Part shown: positions 1-5,397 of the stretch, piece by piece | Position numbering within the stretch: the first letter of the stretch is position 1 | How the letters are laid out: every line of letters starts with the position of its first letter | Source: Candidatus Omnitrophota bacterium | Lineage (GTDB): Bacteria; Omnitrophota; Koll11; Gygaellales; Profunditerraquicolaceae | Direction: 5' to 3' | DNA length: 6,114 nucleotides | NCBI GenBank assembly: GCA_028712045.1 | Contig: JAQTRA010000062.1 | Location: forward strand, 1-6,114 | Made by a program: the position numbers and the translations under genes | Notes under the pieces: model-generated | What the model was told of the DNA's origin: nothing | The model's input: the letters and a program-made list of their open reading frames with translations, nothing else | Database searches by the model: none

Positions 1-1
1 G

Positions 2-205
2 GCTGGTGGTGGTTTTTACGTTTTAGAGAACCTGAAGAAGTCCACCTCAACTTTTGATATTCCGATTTTAATATTAACCGCCCAGCAGCAAATGGGCTTA
101 GAAGAGAAGGTTAAACAAATGGGCGCAGCAGCATTTTTTAATAAACCTTTTGACCCAAAATTATTACAAACCAAGATTAAAGAAATTCTAGATCTTGGAA
201 ATTGA
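2..205 (+). CDS. Response regulator receiver (REC) domain, C-terminal part only (5' end outside window)
   Basis: This is an open frame entering from the left edge and ending at TGA 203-205; 67 residues are visible. They match the second half of a CheY-like receiver: an alpha-3 segment (GGGFYVLENLKK), the beta-4 strand ending in the conserved Thr (ILILTA, Thr at about visible residue 26), and the beta-5 Lys-Pro switch pair (FFNKPF, Lys at about 48), followed by a closing helix (LLQTKIKEIL). The phosphoacceptor Asp and acidic pocket lie upstream of the window. The protein ends right after the receiver fold, so it is either a stand-alone CheY-type regulator or a larger protein with a C-terminal REC domain; the window cannot decide. 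It is on the opposite strand from the two-component operon at 324-3942, so it belongs to a different transcript. The fold assignment is secure; partner and output are unknown. Confidence 0.85.
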   Translation, partial: AGGGFYVLENLKKSTSTFDIPILILTAQQQMGLEEKVKQMGAAAFFNKPFDPKLLQTKIKEILDLGN

Positions 206-229
206 TTCTTAGTAATTAAAATATATTTA
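202..229 (+). promoter_or_regulatory. Weak candidate promoter for tRNA-Leu
   Basis: A TTGATT (-35-like, 202-207) lies 16 bp before TATTTA (-10-like, 224-229) in the AT-rich gap between the receiver gene and the tRNA. Transcription would start about 7 bases before the tRNA. The -35 overlaps the receiver gene's stop codon. In DNA this AT-rich, chance matches are common, and the tRNA could instead be co-transcribed with the upstream gene. Confidence 0.3.
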
Positions 230-242
230 AATAGATTATTTT

Positions 243-323
243 GCGCGGGTGGTGAAATGGCAGACACGCAAGCATGAGGGGCTTGTGCCGAAAGGCTTGG
301 GGGTTCAACTCCCCCCTCGCGCA
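243..323 (+). tRNA. tRNA-Leu (anticodon GAG)
   Basis: A complete class II cloverleaf of 81 nt can be folded by hand. The acceptor stem pairs 243-249 (GCGCGGG) with 316-322 (CTCGCGC), including one G-U pair. The D stem is GTG 252-254 with CAC 265-267. The anticodon stem is CAAGC 269-273 with GCTTG 281-285, and the loop ATGAGGG puts GAG at 276-278 after U33. A long variable arm (286-298) forms a GCC/GGC stem capped by GAAA, as expected for Leu. The T stem is GGGGG/CCCCC around TTCAACT. The discriminator is A323, which leucyl-tRNA synthetase requires. CCA is not encoded, so a CCA-adding enzyme is needed. It reads CUC and CUU codons. The gene converges on the response-regulator gene with no spacer. 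Confidence 0.96.
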
Positions 324-1271
324 TTATTTATTTTCTTTGGGTTTTTCCTGCCGCTTATCTTTGACGTAATTACTTTTTTCCACACTCTTAGCCAGTTTTT
401 TTAATTCTGCGCCAATTTCCCCGACTTGAGCTACATGGGTAATTTCACGGGTTTCATTAGTGACTACGCCGATAGATACCGAAAGCAGCCGGATTTTATG
501 GATTTGTTTTTGCCGGTCGTATCCCACAATAAAACCGCTCTCTCTGTCCTCCTGGTTGTAGAATGAGGGGGATAGCTTGTCAAAGTCGTGGATTATTTTT
601 TCGCAAATTTTATCGGCTAAATTAGGGGTGGTGATAACTACAAAATCATCACCGCCGATATGTCCCACGAAATCTTTCGGGTTGCCGCATTCTTTAGCTG
701 CGGCAAGTAAGATGCGTGCGGTTTCGCGGATCACATCATCCCCGTGTTCAAAACCATATTTATCATTGTAAGCTTTGAATTTATCCAGGTCAACGTAGCA
801 AACCGCGTAAGGCGCTTTTTTTTCAATGCAATCGGATAGTTCATTAAGTATGGCGATATTGCCCGGCAGGCGGGTCAGCGGGTTTGCTTCCAGGTCTCTT
901 TTTGTCCGCCTTAAAACCATGCGTATCCTGGCCAGGAGTTCTTTGGGCTCGAAAGGTTTAACAATATAATCATCTGCTCCGGAGTCAATGCCATCAACTT
1001 TATCGCTGATTTCACCTTTACCGGTGACCATAATTACCGGCAAATGCGCCAGGAGTAAATCTTTTTTAACTAAATTACATACTTGTAATCCGTCCATTTT
1101 AGGCATTTTATAATCTAAAAGCACCAGGTCCAGGGGTTTGGAGCGGATGATTTCCAGGGCTTCTTCGCCATTTTTGGCTTCGATAGTTTCGTAATTTTCC
1201 TCGGCTAGGGTAATTTTAAGCACATCCCTGATATCCGGATCATCATCAGCAATAAGTATTTTTATATTCAT
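324..1271 (-). CDS. Response regulator with REC and non-canonical GGDEF (GGDDF) output domain
   Basis: The protein is 315 aa. Residues 1-120 form a receiver domain with acidic pocket D9-D10, phosphoacceptor D53 (LLDYKMPKMDG), T83 and switch K105 (KPF). Residues about 130-305 are a GGDEF-family domain: LTRLPG at 132-137, metal-site D161 in YVDLDKFKAYND, and signature GGDDF at 206-210, where Asp replaces the catalytic-site Glu. The allosteric I-site RxxD is NPKD (197-200), so its Arg is missing. The SVSIGVV strand and a conserved-looking SNYVKDKR end follow, then a Lys/Glu-rich tail. From memory, a HIGGDDF subgroup of REC-GGDEF proteins exists, so the change is probably a lineage trait rather than decay. 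It may make cyclic-di-GMP weakly, only bind nucleotide, or do something else. It is the last gene of the operon, 6 bp after the kinase stop. No Shine-Dalgarno precedes its ATG, which suggests translational coupling. The kinase next door is the obvious phosphodonor. Confidence 0.93.
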   Translation of the reverse strand: MNIKILIADDDPDIRDVLKITLAEENYETIEAKNGEEALEIIRSKPLDLVLLDYKMPKMDGLQVCNLVKKDLLLAHLPVIMVTGKGEISDKVDGIDSGADDYIVKPFEPKELLARIRMVLRRTKRDLEANPLTRLPGNIAILNELSDCIEKKAPYAVCYVDLDKFKAYNDKYGFEHGDDVIRETARILLAAAKECGNPKDFVGHIGGDDFVVITTPNLADKICEKIIHDFDKLSPSFYNQEDRESGFIVGYDRQKQIHKIRLLSVSIGVVTNETREITHVAQVGEIGAELKKLAKSVEKSNYVKDKRQEKPKENK

Positions 1272-1277
1272 ATTAAA

Positions 1278-2753
1278 TTAAGCAGCGTTAAGAGTGAAAC
1301 TAAAAGTTGAGCCTTCTCCAAGTTTACTTCTCACCCATATTCTTCCCTGATGGGCTTCGACAATATGTTTGACCAGGGCCAGCCCCAGGCCGGTGCCCTT
1401 TACCTCCTGGTTAATAGTATTCTCTACCCGGAAAAATTCTTCAAATATTTTTTCCTGGGCATCTTCCGGAATCCCAAAGCCGGTGTCCGTAACATCGATC
1501 TGGATTATTTTACCCGAACTTTGCGCGTTGATGCTGATTTTACCGTTTTCCGGGGTAAATTTCAGCGCGTTTCCCACCAAATTAATAAAAACTCTTTCAA
1601 TCTGGCTGCGGTCAGCCAATATCTTCTGGCAATTTTCAGGTATATTACTGCTGAAGGTAATATTTTTCGTTTTTAATTGCTCAGAAAGTAAATCAGCTAC
1701 TTTATCCGCAATGTATTTAAGCTCCAGGCTTTCTAAGTTCATATTCACTTTACCGGATTCAATGCGCGAGATGTCCAGCAAGTCGTTTACCATATGCACT
1801 AACTCGTCGCTATGGCGGTTGATCTTTTCCAGGCGGGTTTTTATTTCATCCGGGACCGATCCCAATTTGCCGGCAAGTAAAATGGCCGCGTAGCCCTTAA
1901 TTGAGGTCAGCGGGGTTCTTAGCTCATGGGATACGCTGGAGATGAAATCGCTTTTACGCTTACTTATTTTGCCCACTTCTTCCAGCGCCTGGGTAAGCTG
2001 ATGCGTTCTTTCTTCAACTTTTATTTCCAGTTCTTGTTGTGAACGCCAGGTTTTTTCAAAAAGCCGGGCATTATCTAAAGTTTGGCCGATTTGGTTAGCT
2101 AAAATAGTAATTAGTTCTTGTTCTCCTTCAGTGATATAGGTTTCGATATTTTGGGTGCCGACAAAAAGAAACCCCTGGCTTCCTTCTTGAGCTAATATCG
2201 GGCAAATAATAAATGAACGTACGGCAAAGAGCTGATAAATTTTGTCTTTGGTTAAAAAATTATTCGGGACAGAGACTGAGGAGGCAGTTTTTCCGCTATG
2301 AATCAAATCCAGGTAATAATCTTTAGCCAGATTAACCGAGGATCTTATCTTTTCAGAATCAGCATCGCTATAGCCCAGGTTTAAGCATGGATTAAACTCT
2401 CTTTTTAAGTCGCTCCATAGAAAGGCAAGGGCTTTTTCAAACCCCAGCTCTTCTAAGGATTCATTGCTTATTTTTTTGAAAATCTGTTTTTCTTCTAAAG
2501 TAGTGCTGATATCCCGGGATAATTTTTGCAGGATATCTAAGCCAGAGATCTTTTTATCCAGTTCTTCCTGGGTCTTATTTAATTCCATATCGGTGCGCAT
2601 AATTAACTTGGCCTGTTCGTCCATTTCCTCCAGAGAAGCTTCTAATGTTTTTATCTGTTTATCTTTTTCCCTTAGGCTTTGCACCTTGGAAAGTAAAAGC
2701 ATGCCCAGGCCGGCGGCAACTAAACAAAAACTGATAAAGAAAAAACTTAACAT
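1278..2753 (-). CDS. Membrane-anchored GAF sensor histidine kinase
   Basis: The protein is 491 aa. One N-terminal membrane helix (about residues 2-22) has no periplasmic loop. A charged coiled coil (about 24-70) follows, then a GAF-like sensor domain (about 75-230), a second coiled-coil linker (about 235-262), HisKA dimerisation domain and HATPase_c domain. Kinase boxes are complete: H box SVSHELRTP with phospho-His H276, N box NLVGNALKF (N395), G1 DTGFGIP (423-429), F box EEFFRVEN, and G2 GTGLGLALVKHIVE (453-466). It should therefore be an active autokinase sensing a cytoplasmic signal while tethered to the inner membrane. The ATG lies 1 bp after the FIST gene's stop and is served by AGGAGA (2762-2767) at an 8-nt spacing. 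It is the middle gene of the operon, between the FIST sensor and its presumed substrate, the REC-GGDEF protein. The GAF ligand cannot be read from sequence. Confidence 0.96.
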   Translation of the reverse strand: MLSFFFISFCLVAAGLGMLLLSKVQSLREKDKQIKTLEASLEEMDEQAKLIMRTDMELNKTQEELDKKISGLDILQKLSRDISTTLEEKQIFKKISNESLEELGFEKALAFLWSDLKREFNPCLNLGYSDADSEKIRSSVNLAKDYYLDLIHSGKTASSVSVPNNFLTKDKIYQLFAVRSFIICPILAQEGSQGFLFVGTQNIETYITEGEQELITILANQIGQTLDNARLFEKTWRSQQELEIKVEERTHQLTQALEEVGKISKRKSDFISSVSHELRTPLTSIKGYAAILLAGKLGSVPDEIKTRLEKINRHSDELVHMVNDLLDISRIESGKVNMNLESLELKYIADKVADLLSEQLKTKNITFSSNIPENCQKILADRSQIERVFINLVGNALKFTPENGKISINAQSSGKIIQIDVTDTGFGIPEDAQEKIFEEFFRVENTINQEVKGTGLGLALVKHIVEAHQGRIWVRSKLGEGSTFSFTLNAA

Positions 2754-2754
2754 T

Positions 2755-3942
2755 TTATTGTTCTCCTATGGCTAGGATATTGATACTTTGATTATGGCAA
2801 TAAGTCCGCCCCAGGTAATTTATAGATTTAAGCGGCGCTTGTTCGCCGTAAGTATATATTCCAATTATTGGCGTGTTTTCGCCGAATACCGCCTTAATTA
2901 TTTCAAGTTCCCTTAAACAGCGCCTGCCTAAAAGCGTAAATCTTGAAGCTGAATCAAAAATCATGACTAATTTTGTTTTCTGTGCTCCGAGATTCTTCTT
3001 GGCTTCTTCGCAGGAGGTTACTGCCGCGGCCAGGCAGGAATCTTTGGTGCCGATCATTAACCGGATCGGGCTATTTTGAGGAATATCCCCCTGGGTAACC
3101 AGCGAGCCGTCATCTTTTATCGAGATAATATTACGCAGCAGGTATTCTTTCTCTCCCTGCAAATAAATACCTATCGGATAAAAGATAGATATGCGCCGGA
3201 GTTCCTTGGCCAGCTGCAAAGTGTCTTTAGCAAAATAATCTTCATAGAGTTTTACTGCCGGCTCATGGTTAATTTCTTGAATAATATTGCCTTCAGCTTT
3301 AGTAACATAACGAATTTTTCCTAAAGCCTTCCAGCCGTGCTTAATGCCTAACCCGAAATTAATTTTTCCGCCGAAAAGCAACCCGCAACATGAATCCGTA
3401 AGCACGTCTTTATTAAAATATTGAAAGGTTTTGGCAAAAGCAAAATTATCTGAGGCTGAAGCGCCGATTAAAGGAAAACTTCTGCCCAGGTTTTCCTGGA
3501 TACCGTTGATTAAATTTGTCCCGTCGGATATTAACCCGTCCGAAAAGATTAAACTTAAACTCCGGCGTACATCTTTGCAGCCATAGAGTAATTTTTCTCC
3601 CAGTTCCCGGCCGGCGGCAATCGCTGTTTTTTTACTTATTTCCTTAACCCAGGCAAGATTTAAAAATGTTTGGGGATTTAAGCTAATTAACAAAACGGCG
3701 AACCCGTGTTTAAATATTCCTTTATTGGTGATGATTCCCAGGCTGCTACAGCCTAATATGGGGACACCACCTAATAAATTATTGGCGATTTTTAAAACTA
3801 AGGGATGGGCGAATTCTATAGTTGAAAAAATAATCGCTAAATCCCCGTGGGCTTTACCTAACCCAATTATCGCCTGGCCAACCGCTTCGTTAGTGGCCTG
3901 GATATGGTCTTTATTTTCGCTAAAACCCAGGCTGATATTCAT
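2755..3942 (-). CDS. FIST domain sensor protein (FIST_N + FIST_C)
   Basis: From the ATG at 3942 the protein is 395 aa with no signal peptide or membrane helix, so it is cytoplasmic. The two FIST halves are recognisable. The N-terminal half (about 20-195) has GCSSLGI (64-70), a SDGL segment (134-137) and GASASDN (160-166). The C-terminal half (about 195-385) has the KHGWK...YVTKAEGNIIQEI region (201-224), the PAVKLYEDYF helix (228-237), and the closing IIGIYTYGEQAP and CHNQSINIL segments (359-390). FIST domains are known as predicted small-ligand sensors, possibly for amino acids, found near kinases and chemotaxis proteins. A longer frame could begin at TTG 3978, but that TTG is the -35 element of a good promoter, and neither start has a Shine-Dalgarno, so 3942 is preferred. 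It is the first gene of the FIST-kinase-regulator operon and probably feeds ligand state to the kinase (inference). Confidence 0.92.
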   Translation of the reverse strand: MNISLGFSENKDHIQATNEAVGQAIIGLGKAHGDLAIIFSTIEFAHPLVLKIANNLLGGVPILGCSSLGIITNKGIFKHGFAVLLISLNPQTFLNLAWVKEISKKTAIAAGRELGEKLLYGCKDVRRSLSLIFSDGLISDGTNLINGIQENLGRSFPLIGASASDNFAFAKTFQYFNKDVLTDSCCGLLFGGKINFGLGIKHGWKALGKIRYVTKAEGNIIQEINHEPAVKLYEDYFAKDTLQLAKELRRISIFYPIGIYLQGEKEYLLRNIISIKDDGSLVTQGDIPQNSPIRLMIGTKDSCLAAAVTSCEEAKKNLGAQKTKLVMIFDSASRFTLLGRRCLRELEIIKAVFGENTPIIGIYTYGEQAPLKSINYLGRTYCHNQSINILAIGEQ

Positions 3943-3949
3943 GGCAGTC

Positions 3950-3978
3950 AGTATATAATGTAAATATAGGAGGGTCAA
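3950..3978 (-). promoter_or_regulatory. Sigma70-like promoter of the FIST-kinase-regulator operon
   Basis: Read on the minus strand, TTGACC (3978-3973) is followed by a 17-bp spacer and TATACT (3955-3950). Both boxes differ from the consensus by one base. Seven bases (GACTGCC) separate the -10 box from the FIST ATG, so transcription should begin at or one base before the A of the start codon. This implies a leaderless mRNA, which agrees with the lack of a Shine-Dalgarno there. Confidence 0.7.
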
Positions 3979-3986
3979 TATAATTG

Positions 3987-4014
3987 TTGACTAAAGGTGC
4001 TTATATAGTAAAAT
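3987..4014 (+). promoter_or_regulatory. Sigma70-like promoter of tRNA-Glu
   Basis: TTGACT (3987-3992) is followed by a 16-bp spacer and TAAAAT (4009-4014). Transcription would start near 4021, about 12 bases before the mature tRNA 5' end. The element is back to back with the FIST operon promoter, with 8 bp between the two -35 boxes. Confidence 0.6.
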
Positions 4015-4032
4015 AACTTTGCATATTTTTTT

Positions 4033-4107
4033 GGCCCCATCGTCTAGCCTGGTCTAGGACGTCAGCTTCTCAGGCTGTAAACACCGGTTCAAATCCGGTT
4101 GGGGCTA
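4033..4107 (+). tRNA. tRNA-Glu (anticodon CUC)
   Basis: A 75-nt cloverleaf can be folded by hand. The acceptor stem pairs GGCCCCA (4033-4039) with TGGGGCT (4100-4106), with a G-U first pair. The D stem is GTCT 4042-4045 with GGAC 4057-4060 and the loop contains GG. The anticodon stem is TCAGC 4062-4066 with GCTGT 4074-4078, whose outermost pair is a U-U mismatch. The loop TTCTCAG places CUC at 4069-4071 and A37 after it. The T arm is ACCGG/CCGGT around TTCAAAT. The discriminator is A4107 and CCA is not encoded. U8-C9 followed by GTCTAG resembles bacterial tRNA-Glu. It decodes GAG and is an extra isoacceptor beside the usual UUC species. Confidence 0.95.
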
Positions 4108-4125
4108 TTAAAATATTTATTCTCA

Positions 4126-4155
4126 AAGCAAAATATATTTTGCTTGCTTTTTATT
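4126..4155 (+). terminator. Palindrome plus T-rich tail, probable terminator of tRNA-Glu
   Basis: A perfect 20-bp palindrome spans 4126-4145 (arm AAGCAAAATA), able to form a hairpin with the central bases as loop. GCTTTTTATT follows at 4146-4155. Its position 18 bases after the tRNA fits a rho-independent terminator. The stem is AT-rich and would be weak, and the right arm overlaps the proposed -35 box of the next gene, so an operator role is an alternative. Confidence 0.5.
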
Positions 4156-4167
4156 AAGCTTTATAAT
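4140..4167 (+). promoter_or_regulatory. Candidate sigma70-like promoter of the membrane protein-lipoprotein-CpaB operon
   Basis: A perfect -10 box TATAAT (4162-4167) is preceded at 16 bp by TTGCTT (4140-4145), a fair -35. Transcription would start near 4174, giving a leader of about 23 bases that contains the strong Shine-Dalgarno of the first gene. The -35 lies inside the right arm of the 20-bp palindrome, so a protein bound to the palindrome would block this promoter. Confidence 0.5.
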
Positions 4168-4196
4168 AAAATATAAAAAGTAATAAGGAGGAGCGA

Positions 4197-4439
4197 ATGC
4201 AAAAACATTTAAGTTTTTTAAAAGTTTCCAGTGCAGTGGTTAAGATAGCTGCCTGGATTTTTTTGTTTCTGGGGCTACTGGGCGGAATTTCTTTGCTTTT
4301 TGGCATAGTTCCCGGAACTCCCCGCTGGATGGGGGTTGTTATCCTGGCTTTTTATATTTTTATTTTCACCTTTTTACTTTTTACTGCAAAAATAGCGGAT
4401 CTTTTAGTGAAGGTCGTCAACGCCATTAAGTTGGAATAA
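4197..4439 (+). CDS. Small two-helix membrane protein of unknown function
   Basis: The protein is 80 aa. I do not recognise a named family. Two strongly hydrophobic segments are visible, about residues 12-38 and 44-65, joined by a short Pro/Arg turn (VPGTPRWMG, 38-46), giving a helical hairpin in the inner membrane. The N-terminus carries Lys/His and the C-terminal end is amphipathic (KIADLLVKVVNAIKLE). The start is well supported: AGGAGG at 4186-4191 lies 5 nt before the ATG, and a promoter lies just upstream. No terminator is seen in the 40-bp gap to the next gene, so it is probably the first gene of the operon with the lipoprotein and CpaB. A role in assembling or anchoring envelope or pilus parts is only a guess from context. 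Confidence 0.8.
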   Translation: MQKHLSFLKVSSAVVKIAAWIFLFLGLLGGISLLFGIVPGTPRWMGVVILAFYIFIFTFLLFTAKIADLLVKVVNAIKLE

Positions 4440-4479
4440 TTTTTAGTTTATTGCATTTGTATTATCAAGGAGGCTAAGT

Positions 4480-5397
4480 ATGAAGCGAAATTTTATTTTT
4501 TGTTTTGTCATAGGTCTAATATTTTCAGGAGTTTTGGGCTGTGATAAAATAGGGATCCCTGCTTCTAAAAAAACGCCGGCTGCAGGAGTAAGGACTGCCT
4601 CGGTTGCTCCTTTGGTTAAAGGCACAGTTGTAGCCAAGATAAATAATATCTCCATTGGTTTAGATGATTTAAATCAGGAGATTGATCTGTATAATTCTAA
4701 TGTTCCGGCAGACAGGCCGGATTTAAAGATTGCAACGCGTGAGCAAAAAATTAATTATCTGAAAAATGAAATAGTGCGCCGGACTTTACTTTATCAGGAT
4801 GCTTTAGATAAAGGCCTGGACCGCAACGAAGAAGTGGTTATCGCCTTAGACAAAACCAAAACTCAGCTTTTAGTCATGGAGTTAATCAAGCAGGTTTCGG
4901 AGAAGGTGGATGTTACCTCCAAAGAAGTTGAAGATTATTATAATACTTATAAGGAACAATTAAAGGAACCTGAAGAGCGCCAGGTCAGAGAGATAGTTTT
5001 ACCTAGCGAACAGGAAGCCAAGGATATGTTAATTCAGCTTTTGCAGGGAGCAGATTTTGCTACCTTAGCCAGAAGTAATTCGAAATCAGCCAGCGCTAAA
5101 GACGGAGGGGATTTAGGGTTTATTAAGAAAGGCGCAAAATCTCCGCAGTTTGATTCGGTGGCTTTTTCTGATTATCTAGAAGTCGGTAAATCCAGCAATG
5201 TGTTTAAAACCCCGGATGGTTACAGCATTATTAAACTGGAAGGCAAGCGGGGCGGCAAGCAAAAACCTTTAAGCGAGATGTGGGATGATATTAAGAAAGG
5301 GCTTATCTTTTTAAAGCAACAGCAGGTTGTTGAAGAGATGATCGGAAAACTTTCACGCGACGCTAAAATAGATGTTTATGAAGGAGAGATAAAATAA
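4480..5397 (+). CDS. Parvulin-like (SurA/PrsA-type) peptidyl-prolyl isomerase lipoprotein
   Basis: The protein is 305 aa. A lipoprotein signal peptide ends in the lipobox VLGC, so Cys21 would be lipidated and the rest exported. A low-complexity linker (about 22-48) leads to a SurA_N-like helical chaperone region (about 50-160). A parvulin domain (about 165-255) has the typical ADFATLA (191-197), GGDLGFI (209-215) and PDGYSIIKL (245-253) segments. A C-terminal helix (about 263-292) follows. Two His residues usual in parvulin active sites appear replaced: the RARHIL-like site reads VREIVL with Glu171, and the GYHIIK-like site reads GYSIIK with Ser249. It may thus be mainly a chaperone. The start has AAGGAGG (4467-4473) 6 nt upstream of the ATG. 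Its stop overlaps the CpaB start by one base (TAATG), so it is probably coupled to pilus assembly and may fold exported pilus components. EpsD-like lipoproteins are a related alternative. Confidence 0.9.
   Translation: MKRNFIFCFVIGLIFSGVLGCDKIGIPASKKTPAAGVRTASVAPLVKGTVVAKINNISIGLDDLNQEIDLYNSNVPADRPDLKIATREQKINYLKNEIVRRTLLYQDALDKGLDRNEEVVIALDKTKTQLLVMELIKQVSEKVDVTSKEVEDYYNTYKEQLKEPEERQVREIVLPSEQEAKDMLIQLLQGADFATLARSNSKSASAKDGGDLGFIKKGAKSPQFDSVAFSDYLEVGKSSNVFKTPDGYSIIKLEGKRGGKQKPLSEMWDDIKKGLIFLKQQQVVEEMIGKLSRDAKIDVYEGEIK

Noticed and set aside
211..232. AT-rich imperfect inverted repeat between the receiver gene and tRNA-Leu as a terminator
   Set aside because: The arms are only about four A/T pairs with no GC content and no following T-run, so it would not form a stable hairpin.
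16..324. 102-codon open frame on the minus strand across tRNA-Leu and the receiver gene
   Set aside because: It reads antisense through a well-folded tRNA and a clear receiver-domain frame, and its protein has no family character. It is a shadow of real features.
1350..1893. Two long + strand open frames antisense to the kinase gene
   Set aside because: They lie opposite the HATPase and HisKA coding region, whose motifs are intact in frame, and their translations show no domain features.
3943..3978. N-terminal extension of the FIST protein from TTG 3978
   Set aside because: The TTG is the -35 box of a near-consensus promoter, no Shine-Dalgarno precedes it, and the 12 extra residues do not look like part of the fold.
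3967..4016. AGGAGGG at 3968-3974 on the + strand followed by a TTG-started mini-ORF of about 10 codons
   Set aside because: The purine run lies in the spacer and -35 region of the opposite-strand promoter, and transcription for the + strand is predicted to start downstream of it, near 4021.
243..4107. The two tRNA genes as attachment sites bounding a mobile island
   Set aside because: No repeat of either tRNA 3' end was found elsewhere in the window, no integrase is present, and base composition looks uniform across the flanks.
4443..4655. 70-codon minus-strand open frame over the start of the lipoprotein gene
   Set aside because: It is antisense to a clear signal peptide and lipobox with a strong Shine-Dalgarno, and has no recognisable domain.
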